6,423 nt of DNA from an uncultured Flavobacterium sp. (lineage in GTDB: Bacteria > Bacteroidota > Bacteroidia > Flavobacteriales > Flavobacteriaceae). The first letter of the stretch is position 1, and every line of letters starts with the position of its first letter. Location of the stretch: contig CAMFLD010000170.1 in NCBI GenBank assembly GCA_945957245.1, positions 1-6,423 of the forward strand. The letters are read 5' to 3'. Shown one piece after another: positions 1 through 6,423 of this stretch. The notes below the pieces were generated by a model, which ran no database searches, was not told where the DNA came from, and worked only from the letters and a program-made list of their open reading frames with translations. Position numbers and translations under genes: made by a program.

Positions 1-14
1 TTTTAAAATCATTT

Positions 15-860
15 TTATTGATTTTTTAGGATGTAAATATGCGACGAATATTCTTTTGACTGCTTTCCGCTCTTATTTGATTTCAAACCCACGAAAAAAG
101 CTCTGACGAAATTCATTTTTCCGGTTTTATATTTTTCCGATAGAAGGCTCACATAAAAACTGTCAAACTTCATGGGTAACACCTCTTTCAATTCTAATTG
201 TTTTTCAGCAAATAATTTTTTAATCGCAGTTTTTGAAAAATGCCAAATGTGTCTTGGTACATCATAAGCTGCCCAAAATCTGCCATAATAATTAGCATCA
301 AAAGATTTAAAATTTGGAACAGCAATTACAATCGTTCCTGTTGGTTTCAACAAACGCTTTAATTCAGATATATATTCTTCCAGATTGGGTACATGTTCTA
401 AAACATGCCACATCGTAATTACGTCAAAAGAATGATCCTGTAAATCCGAAAGACTATCAGCAAAAATTACTCCTTTACTTATAGCGATACTTTTGGCTTT
501 TGCGCTTGGTTCAATTCCTGTCGTTTGCCAACCATCATTTTTTGCGGCTACTAAAAAATCGCCTGTTCCAGCTCCGATGTCTAAAAGTTTTCCTTTTTCG
601 GATTGTGCATTGATTAATTTGACTTTATTCTTTAGTGCAATATTTTTTATAAAATGATACATTCTTTCAAATAAGGAACGTTTTCCATCCGTATGGGAAA
701 TATAATCCTCGCTCTCGTAATAGGACGGTAATTTTTCCAAACTGGGTTTCGGAAAAGTGATCAGCAGATCATACTCGGGATTGTGGTGCAATTCGAAAAT
801 TTCCTTGGTAACAGAATAGTCTCTTACTTTCTGAAAAAAAATATTATTTTGAAAACTCAT
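15..860 (-). CDS. Class I SAM-dependent methyltransferase, substrate unknown (mnmG-linked)
   Basis: A complete 281-residue protein starting at ATG 858-860 and ending at TAA 15-17. Seen: a Rossmann-type methyltransferase core with motif I LLDIGAGTGDF (about residues 92-102, SAM-binding glycine loop), the acidic end of strand 2 in TGIEPS (E117), FDVITMWHVLEHVPN (145-159, the strand-4 region), and LLKPTGTIVIAVPN (170-183). These match the Methyltransf_23/UbiG-like group. About 90 residues precede the core, and a YDVPRHIWHFS stretch (199-209) follows it; that pattern is common in bacterial members of this group. The C-terminus is lysine-rich. There is no signal peptide or membrane segment, so it should be cytosolic. 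Upstream, AAAGAG lies about 5 bases before the ATG as a weak ribosome site. The gene follows mnmG after 89 bp, with no TAnnTTTG-type Bacteroidota -7 box in the gap, so co-transcription is likely. The substrate cannot be told from sequence; proximity to mnmG hints at, but does not show, RNA or translation-factor methylation. Confidence 0.93.
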   Translation of the reverse strand: MSFQNNIFFQKVRDYSVTKEIFELHHNPEYDLLITFPKPSLEKLPSYYESEDYISHTDGKRSLFERMYHFIKNIALKNKVKLINAQSEKGKLLDIGAGTGDFLVAAKNDGWQTTGIEPSAKAKSIAISKGVIFADSLSDLQDHSFDVITMWHVLEHVPNLEEYISELKRLLKPTGTIVIAVPNFKSFDANYYGRFWAAYDVPRHIWHFSKTAIKKLFAEKQLELKEVLPMKFDSFYVSLLSEKYKTGKMNFVRAFFVGLKSNKSGKQSKEYSSHIYILKNQ

Positions 861-893
861 ATAATCTCTTTATTGATAAGGCCTCAAGGGCTT

Positions 894-909
894 CGTTTCA
901 CGTGAAACA
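894..909. promoter_or_regulatory. parS-like ParB-binding site (15/16 match), intergenic
   Basis: CGTTTCACGTGAAACA differs from the widely conserved parS consensus TGTTNCACGTGAAACA only at the first base. Its inner 14 bases (895-908) are a perfect palindrome with CACGTG at the centre. It lies in the 89-bp gap between mnmG and the methyltransferase. ParB (Spo0J) loads on such sites and spreads or slides along DNA to organise the origin region for segregation. The call rests on sequence identity to the consensus and on the second, exact site 1.9 kb away; binding is inferred. Confidence 0.8.
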
Positions 910-949
910 TTAAATCCGTCAATTGATGAATTTAAAATCCCAATTTATT

Positions 950-2821
950 TTATCTTCCCATGTAGATTAACAATACCGAAATATCAGCAGGTGAAACTCC
1001 ACTAATCCTGGAGGCTTGTGAAATAGTTACCGGACGGATTTTACTCAACTTCTGTTTGGCTTCTATCGACATTGATTTGATTTTATTATAATCGAAATTC
1101 TCCGGGATTTTAATATCTTCTAATCGGGTTAGCTTTTCAGCATTATTTCTTTCCTTTTCTATATAGCCTGAATATTTAACCTGAATTTCTGCCTGTTCTA
1201 TTATCTCCTTATCCAAATCATTTTCCTGAATATATTGCTGTACTTTTTCAAACTTCAATATATCATCCAATTCAATTTGTGGTCTGGAAAAGACTTTAAA
1301 CATTTTATCCGATTGATTCATCGGTGCGCTTTCTTTTTCAATTAATATCGGATTGGCTTCTTCCTGCGTGATACTGGTTTCTTTAAAAAAACTAACCATC
1401 TTTTCACTTTCATTGAACTTATGTTCCATTCTCCTCATTCGTTTTTCAGAAGCCAAACCTATTGCGTATGATTTAGGAGTAAGTCTAAAATCAGCATTAT
1501 CCTGACGCAATAATGTTCGGTATTCAGCTCTTGAAGTAAACATACGATAAGGTTCTTCAGTGCCTTTAGTGATTAGGTCATCTATTAAAACTCCAATATA
1601 AGCTTCATCACGGCGAAGTATCATTGGCTCCTGTTCTTTTACTTTCAAGGCCGCATTGATTCCGGCCATTAAGCCTTGTGAAGCTGCCTCTTCGTAACCG
1701 GTGGTACCGTTTATTTGTCCAGCAAAATATAATCCTTCTACAAGTTTTGTTTCAAGCGTGTGTTTTAATTGTGTTGGCGGAAAATAATCATATTCTATAG
1801 CATATCCGGGACGGAAGAATTTCACCTTTTCAAATCCTTCCACAGAGCGTAATGCTTTAAATTGAATATCTTCGGGTAATGAGGTAGAAAAGCCATTAAC
1901 ATAAACCTCAACGGTATTCCATCCTTCCGGTTCCACAAACAACTGATGTCTTTCCTTATCAGCAAAACGGTTGATCTTATCTTCTATAGATGGACAATAT
2001 CTTGGTCCTATACTTTTAATGCGTCCATTAAACATAGGTGATCGGTCAAAGCCTTCTCTCAGGATATTATGCACTTCATTAGACGTATAGGTCATGTGGC
2101 AAAGCAATTGATGGGTCAATGGCATAGTTTCATCAGAATAAGAAAACTTGTCTGGGAATGCATCGCCCGGTTCTTCGCGCATTTTAGAATAATCCAAAGA
2201 ACGCCCATCAACTCTCGGCGGGGTTCCGGTCTTCATTCTACCCGCTTCAAAACCGGCTTTAACCAAATCATCAGTGATACCAAAAGCTGCACTTTCTCCT
2301 GCTCTACCGCCTCCAAATTGTTTATCTCCAATATGGATTAATCCATTAAGGAAAGTACCATTTGTCAAAACTACAGTCTTGGCTTTAATTTCAATTCCAA
2401 GCGAGGTAACGATACCTTCAATTTTATCCTTTTTAATCAAAAGCCCTTTAACCATTTCCTGATAGAAATCAAGATTGGGCGTTTGTTCTAATCGCAATCT
2501 CCATTCTTCAGAGAAACGCATGCGATCCGATTGAACTCTGGGCGACCACATCGCCGGTCCTTTTGATTTGTTAAGCATTTTGAACTGAACCGCTGTCTTA
2601 TCAGAAATAATTCCTGAATAACCGCCAAGCGCATCAATCTCTCGTACAATTTGTCCCTTAGCAATTCCTCCCATAGCCGGATTGCAGGACATCTGAGCAA
2701 TATTTTGAAGGCTCATCGTAACCAACAAAGTACTGCAGCCCAAATTTGCCGCTGACGCGGCAGCTTCACATCCTGCATGACCTGCCCCAACAACAATTAC
2801 ATCATATCTTTCTAAAAACAT
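950..2821 (-). CDS. mnmG: tRNA uridine-5-carboxymethylaminomethyl(34) synthesis enzyme MnmG (GidA)
   Basis: A complete 623-residue protein, the usual family length (about 620-630), starting at ATG 2819-2821. With MnmE it installs the carboxymethylaminomethyl or aminomethyl group at C5 of wobble U34 in several tRNAs, using FAD, NADH and methylene-tetrahydrofolate; this supports decoding accuracy and frame maintenance. Seen: the N-terminal FAD dinucleotide loop GAGHAG (12-17), C46 in SCNPAMGG, SKGPAMWSPRVQSDR (86-100), KTGTPPR (197-203), PRYCPSIEDK with C276 (the second conserved cysteine), FAGQINGTTGYEEAA (366-380, second FAD contact), SRAEYR (430-435), and the C-terminal MnmE/tRNA-binding helical domain ending in SRISGVSPADISVLL (604-618). 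All key residues are present and there is no frameshift. It begins 3 bp after the ybeY stop, so its ribosome site lies inside the ybeY end; that stretch is A-rich with no Shine-Dalgarno, normal for Bacteroidota. parS-like sites sit just before and just after the gene. Confidence 0.99.
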   Translation of the reverse strand: MFLERYDVIVVGAGHAGCEAAASAANLGCSTLLVTMSLQNIAQMSCNPAMGGIAKGQIVREIDALGGYSGIISDKTAVQFKMLNKSKGPAMWSPRVQSDRMRFSEEWRLRLEQTPNLDFYQEMVKGLLIKKDKIEGIVTSLGIEIKAKTVVLTNGTFLNGLIHIGDKQFGGGRAGESAAFGITDDLVKAGFEAGRMKTGTPPRVDGRSLDYSKMREEPGDAFPDKFSYSDETMPLTHQLLCHMTYTSNEVHNILREGFDRSPMFNGRIKSIGPRYCPSIEDKINRFADKERHQLFVEPEGWNTVEVYVNGFSTSLPEDIQFKALRSVEGFEKVKFFRPGYAIEYDYFPPTQLKHTLETKLVEGLYFAGQINGTTGYEEAASQGLMAGINAALKVKEQEPMILRRDEAYIGVLIDDLITKGTEEPYRMFTSRAEYRTLLRQDNADFRLTPKSYAIGLASEKRMRRMEHKFNESEKMVSFFKETSITQEEANPILIEKESAPMNQSDKMFKVFSRPQIELDDILKFEKVQQYIQENDLDKEIIEQAEIQVKYSGYIEKERNNAEKLTRLEDIKIPENFDYNKIKSMSIEAKQKLSKIRPVTISQASRISGVSPADISVLLIYMGR

Positions 2822-2824
2822 CTT

Positions 2825-3247
2825 TTAATTATGTTTCACGTGGAACATTTCCATTTTTTCTTCTTCTTTCTGACGCATCAGTTTTTCATCAGATTCACTT
2901 TTATCTTTATAACCACAGTAATGTAAAACACCATGCGCCATAACTCTTTTTAATTCTTCATTAAAAGAAACTCCAAAATCTAAAGCATTGTCACGAACTC
3001 TTTCTATAGAAATGAAAATATCACCATGTAAGTTGTTTCCTTCAGAATAATCAAAGCTAATAATGTCCGTTAACGTGTCATGGTCTAAATACTGACGGTT
3101 TATTTGCAATAAATATTCATCATCGCAGAATATATAGTTTATCTCTCCTTCGTCTTTTAATTCAGAGCTAATGACTTTGGAAATCCAGTCTGCATACACC
3201 GACTCATTATCGAGCGTGAAATCTGATTCGTAATTAAAACTAATCAT
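2825..3247 (-). CDS. ybeY: Endoribonuclease YbeY (rRNA maturation and ribosome quality control)
   Basis: A complete 140-residue protein, ATG at 3245-3247 and TAA at 2825-2827, the normal short length for this metalloenzyme family. YbeY is a single-strand-specific zinc RNase needed for 16S rRNA 3'-end processing and 70S quality control. Seen: LTDIISFDYSEG (59-70) and HGDIFISIERV (74-84), both family signatures, and the metal motif HGVLHYCGYKDK (105-116) with H105 and H109. The third ligand position is D115 instead of the His found in most bacteria; this HxxxHxxxxxD form is, as far as I know, usual in Bacteroidota and not a sign of decay. The start overlaps the end of the upstream gene by 8 bp, which suggests translational coupling; no Shine-Dalgarno is seen. 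The last residues, MFHVKHN, are partly dictated by an embedded parS-like site (2832-2847), so this tail probably has no catalytic role. Confidence 0.97.
   Translation of the reverse strand: MISFNYESDFTLDNESVYADWISKVISSELKDEGEINYIFCDDEYLLQINRQYLDHDTLTDIISFDYSEGNNLHGDIFISIERVRDNALDFGVSFNEELKRVMAHGVLHYCGYKDKSESDEKLMRQKEEEKMEMFHVKHN
2832..2847. promoter_or_regulatory. parS ParB-binding site (exact consensus match) inside the ybeY 3' end
   Basis: Read on the minus strand this is TGTTCCACGTGAAACA, which matches parS TGTTNCACGTGAAACA at every fixed position; on the plus strand it reads TGTTTCACGTGGAACA. The imperfect palindrome extends to 18 bp with A2831 and T2848 paired. It covers codons 134-139 of ybeY (M-F-H-V-K-H) and its centre is about 18 bp upstream of the mnmG start codon. 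ParB should nucleate here and spread into neighbouring DNA. An exact match to a 15-position motif is very unlikely by chance in 6.4 kb; ParB binding itself is inferred. Confidence 0.88.
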
Positions 3248-6200
3248 TGGTTTTAAAGTATTCTTGCACCTTCTGGTTAAAATTGGAGCGCAAAGGTAAG
3301 CTTTGTCTATTTAAAATTTCTATACTGTTCAAATAATCTTGAAGCTTAGTCGGTAAAGCTGTGGCCTGATTATTAAATTCTTTCTTATTAGTCTCGGATT
3401 GACGCTTCTTATCTTCCCCTTGTTGTTGGAGTGCTTTATCTAATTTAAGCAACTCATATTTGACATTAAGAATCTTTTGAAGTGTTTCATTATTGAACCC
3501 TTTGTTCAACAATTGCTTTTCGATTTGCTTCATTTGATCAACAGCATTCTGACCATTACCTCCTACTCCCTGCTTTTTAAGTTCTTTTTCTAAGGCTTCA
3601 CGAAGCTGTTGTTGTTCTTTATAAATTTCCATTATCGCTTTAGCGTCGCCTTCGCCATCCTGACCATTTTCTCCTCCGCTTTGATTACCCTGACCTTTGC
3701 CATTATTTCCTTTTCCGTTGCCGCTATCTCCTTTACCATCCCCTTTTCCATTGCTTCCTTTTTGGCCTTGTTTACCCTGTCCTTCTTTTTCTCCTTGCTC
3801 ACCTTCTTCGCCTTCTCCGGGTTTGTCCCCTTTTTTCATCCCTTTCTTCATTTTTTCACTCAGCCCTTCTTGTTTTTTAATAATATCCGGCAACTGCATT
3901 CCTTCTCCATGACCCTGTCCCGGTTTAGGCTTACCCGGACCAGAACCTGACATTTGCATTTGCATGCCATTCAAAATATCACTCAACATATCGGCAAGTT
4001 TATTGGCAGAAGAAACAGCATACTGCTGATGTGAGTTGCCTTTAGGGATATTAGCATCTGCTAAAGTCTCTATTGCTTTATCTACATTATACTGAACGTT
4101 GCCGATTTCTTTGGTAACATCTTCCGCTATCTTAGGGTTTCGGAGCGACATAGCAAACAAACTGTCATCAACATGTTTAAACTGCTGACGCAAATCCTGC
4201 TGTGTTTTTAGGTTTTTGTTGAACGATGGTGCTCCTCTTTTCAAATTTTTGAATTGCTTCATAACATCTTCCTGAGAGAAGGAAAACGCTAAAAGATTAT
4301 CCAAAATTTGACGTAACATAGCAACATCTTCATTCATCTGCTCCATATCGGCAGAAGCCATTTGATCCTGCATTTGCTGGCTCATTTGCTTCATTTTTTT
4401 AGAAGCGCTTTTCTGTTTTGGCTTTGCCTTATCCTTTTGTGCCTTTTGCAATTGATCCTTGGCATCTTTCAAATCCTGATCGATACTCTTTTCTTTATCT
4501 TCCGTTTTAGGCAATTCCATAGGAGCTTTTAATTCCTTGTTGTCCTTTTGAAGGTCTTTTAATTCTTCCTGAAGTTTGTCAAACTCTTTGTTGATTTCTT
4601 CCTGTTTCTCTGCATTATTTTCGTCTGTTTTATCAGCAAGCTTATCTTGTTTTTCGGCTAACTTGCTAATCTTATCTGCTATTTGCTGTGCTTTTTTCTC
4701 TACATAATAACGTTTTGTGAGCTCTACCAATTGTTCTAAACTCTTGGTCTGATTTTTACTCTGCTGTTGGAATTTTTCCATCTTTTCGAACAACTCATCT
4801 TTGTTGATTTTGTCATTCAACTTCTGAAGTTCGTCTAAGAGCTTCTTATTCTTTTCCATTTCTTCCTTGGTCTTTTCCAGACGATCCTGCAGCATTTCCT
4901 TTTTTTCGTCTTTCTTGTCCGTCTTGAACTGCTCCAGATTGTCTTTCATCTTTTCTGAAAACTCCTTCATCATTTCATCCTGTTGCTTTTGGCGCTGAAT
5001 AAAATCATTAACCTTTTGTTGTTCTTTATACTCCAGGTTGTCTTTCTCCTTACCCATTTTTTGCAGTTTATCCATTTCAGATAATTGCTTGTCCTGAGCT
5101 TTTAATGATTTGGCTAATGAATTAATGTTTTCATTTTGCTGGTTCATCATCTCATCCTGTTTCTCTTCTTCAGTAGCTATACGATTACTGAATACGGATG
5201 ACTTAGTGCTTTTGAAATTATGGATAGCATCATTATCAAAAACCTCAAAATAATATTCATAAGAAACTCCCTCTTCTACCGGAAGATTACTTGGGAATGA
5301 GAATACAAACTGATCGTAAACATCCTTCTTAACAGCAATATTAGCCTTCTTGGCTTGATTAGGAGCGTTTTTCGGATAATAAACAATGTGTAGTTTAGAC
5401 AATCCATAATCGTCTGACAGTTGCCCTAAAACAAAGTTCTTATTTACTTTTAAACTATCCGGCGCATTATTGACATTGATGGTTGGAAACTGATCTTTAA
5501 TTACCGAAATCTGATAATTCAGCTTTTCATAATTCTGCACTTTATTATTCGACGTCAGGATTTGGTAATCTATATTCTGAATAATGTTTTTAGATAACGT
5601 AAAATTGTTTTCATTCTTAGCAAATGGGTATCGGTTGTTTTCATTAACCCAATCCACTTTTTGAGTCGCAAGTGTATTCATTTTCCAGGTAACCTGAGTT
5701 CCTTCAGGGATGATTGCATTACCTGTTCCTTTGATTACTTCTGCTTTCTTTTTGAGGTATCCGGGGAAATTCAATACCATTTCAAAATTTGCTATAGATG
5801 GAACTGTAACGACTTTCAACTCGTAATCGTGTGAGGAAACTTCATTAGCTTCAATATGGAAATCCATATCTTCGGAAGGTTTCGGAATGACAAACTCAAA
5901 TTCTCCCGGTTTGTTGCTTTCCATATAATAACTTTCATTTCCAATGAAAATCATGGCGTTTTCAGGAACGACTTTACCAACAGTCTTTACTTTCAAAAGG
6001 AAATCCTTGTTCTGTTCCGTTTGCAGATTGTCATTTACAATTTCAAATTGAAAGGGAGCCGGCGGTAGGAATTGTTGCTTGAAATTAACTACTCTATTTA
6101 AACTTTGCGAAATGACATTGCTGTTTCCGGAAAGGTAAAAGAAAGCAAAAAACAAAATTGGGATAATTGCTAAGGGTAAATATTTCTTGTTTTTACCAAA

Positions 6201-6376
6201 ATTGATGGCATTGCTAAAAGGAATCGGTTGCAAGGTATTGGCTTTTTGTTCAATGGATGCCAAAAGCAATTCCGACTTATTCCTATCCTGAGAAAGCTGT
6301 AAAAAATTGGTCAGCTTATCTCCTACTTCACTAAAATGATTGCCAATAATTGCTGATGCCGTATTATAATCAATTC
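3240..6376 (-). CDS. DUF4175-like membrane-anchored coiled-coil protein, 5' end missing
   Basis: The frame is open from the last genomic base (6376) to TAG at 3240-3242, giving about 1,044 visible residues. The N-terminus is cut off by the contig end. Codons upstream of the TTG at 6267-6269 read sensible family sequence, IDYNTASAIIGNHFSEVG and then DKLTNFLQLSQDRNKSE, so that TTG is internal. Order of parts: a soluble stretch; one membrane helix (about 6129-6182, LPLAIIPILFFAFFYL); an extracytoplasmic beta-rich region with FPGYL (5754-5768) and DDYGL (5400-5414), reminiscent of Ig-like modules; a K/E/Q-rich coiled coil (about 4305-5177); a helical block; a Gly/Lys/Glu-rich linker (about 3642-3953) holding a conserved-looking segment, LPDIIKKQEGLSEKMKKG; and a final helical domain. 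Relatives are commonly annotated DUF4175 and, as I recall, carry further N-terminal membrane helices. Function is unknown; the architecture suggests an envelope scaffold or filament-like protein. It overlaps ybeY by 8 bp and is the first gene of the visible operon. Confidence 0.9.
3642..3953 (-). repeat. Low-complexity purine-rich coding tract (Gly/Lys/Glu/Gln/Asp linker)
   Basis: On the coding strand this stretch is strongly purine-rich. It encodes two low-complexity blocks, GSGPGKPKPGQGHGEG and then a longer run of GKG, GEG, GQG and GNG-like units (3642-3830), split by an ordered-looking helix that includes LPDIIKKQEGLSEKM. The units are degenerate, not an exact tandem array. Being charged and glycine-rich, it is probably a disordered, flexible linker between the coiled coil and the C-terminal helices. 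The opposite strand shows long spurious Phe/Ser/Pro-rich open frames here, which are a by-product of the composition. Confidence 0.75.
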
Positions 6377-6423
6377 CTGTCTCTTATACACATCTGACGC
6401 TGCCGACGATATGCAGTGTGTAG
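6377..6423. other. Illumina Nextera adapter left on the contig end (not genomic)
   Basis: The end of the window matches the reverse complement of the Nextera i5-side adapter piece by piece. Positions 6377-6395 are the 19-bp Tn5 mosaic end (CTGTCTCTTATACACATCT). 6396-6409 are the Read 1 transposase adapter (GACGCTGCCGACGA). 6410-6417 are TATGCAGT, the reverse complement of index ACTGCATA, which I recall as Nextera i5 index 506. 6418-6423 (GTGTAG) begin the P5 arm. The order and register are exact, so this is adapter read-through kept in the assembly. It puts an in-frame TAA (6384-6386, minus strand) ahead of the large gene and hides its true 5' continuation. Confidence 0.98.

Noticed and set aside
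878..893. Short inverted repeat AAGGCC-TCAA-GGGCTT, a possible terminator after mnmG
   Set aside because: The stem has an internal mismatch and no T-tract follows on the minus strand, so it does not look like an intrinsic terminator.
861..949. Promoter for the methyltransferase in the gap after mnmG
   Set aside because: No TAnnTTTG -7 box or paired TTTG element typical of Bacteroidota could be found; read-through from mnmG is simpler.
2069..2462. Two plus-strand open frames of 90 and 62 codons opposite mnmG
   Set aside because: They lie antisense to a complete, motif-rich mnmG, show no family signature, and are composition shadows.
2488..2700. A 70-codon minus-strand frame inside mnmG
   Set aside because: It is an out-of-frame shadow of the conserved mnmG N-terminal coding region with no plausible start context or motif.
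2746..2943. A 65-codon plus-strand frame across the ybeY-mnmG junction
   Set aside because: It is antisense to two well-supported genes and has no recognisable domain.
3609..3950. Plus-strand frames rich in Phe, Ser and Pro that look like membrane or proline-rich proteins
   Set aside because: They are the complement of the purine-rich Gly/Lys/Glu linker; the hydrophobic look comes from the pyrimidine-rich strand.
5856..6068. A 70-codon plus-strand frame opposite the extracytoplasmic region of the large protein
   Set aside because: It is antisense to a continuous coding frame and has no signature of its own.
6267..6269. TTG as the start codon of the large coiled-coil protein
   Set aside because: The frame stays open upstream with family-like codons up to the adapter; only the adapter stop ends it.
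6377..6395. Tn5 mosaic end, as if an IS50/Tn5 transposon began here
   Set aside because: It is followed in exact register by the Nextera Read 1 adapter, an index and P5 sequence, not by IS50. It is a library artefact.

Overview
The window is a contig end from a Bacteroidota genome, most likely Flavobacteriaceae and close to Flavobacterium. This rests on the AT-rich base composition, the lack of clear Shine-Dalgarno sequences, the family-typical protein sequences (for example the HGxLHxxGYKDK form of YbeY), and a gene order I recognise from that group: large DUF4175-like coiled-coil protein, ybeY, mnmG, class I SAM methyltransferase. I made no database search.

All four genes lie on the minus strand and read from right to left. 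From 6376 to 3240 is a large membrane-anchored protein of the DUF4175 type whose N-terminus is cut off by the contig end. It overlaps ybeY (3247-2825, rRNA-maturation endoribonuclease) by 8 bp. ybeY is followed after 3 bp by mnmG (2821-950, FAD-dependent tRNA wobble-uridine modification). After an 89-bp gap comes a methyltransferase of unknown substrate (860-15). The first three genes are almost certainly one transcription unit, and the fourth probably belongs to it. The two central genes act on RNA used in translation (16S rRNA ends, tRNA U34). The outer two have no assigned role.

Two non-coding signals stand out. First, two parS-like ParB sites bracket mnmG: an exact match to TGTTNCACGTGAAACA at 2832-2847, embedded in the last codons of ybeY, and a 15/16 match at 894-909 in the gap after mnmG. 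They suggest an origin-proximal position for this locus. Second, the last 47 bases (6377-6423) are not genomic. They are Illumina Nextera adapter: the 19-bp Tn5 mosaic end, the Read 1 adapter, an i5 index and the first bases of the P5 arm. This junk places a stop codon in frame with the large gene and makes it look as if that gene starts at an internal TTG.

Otherwise this is a conserved housekeeping region. I see no mobile element, CRISPR array, RNA gene, defence system or undescribed multi-gene system. No gene-free stretch exceeds 300 bases.
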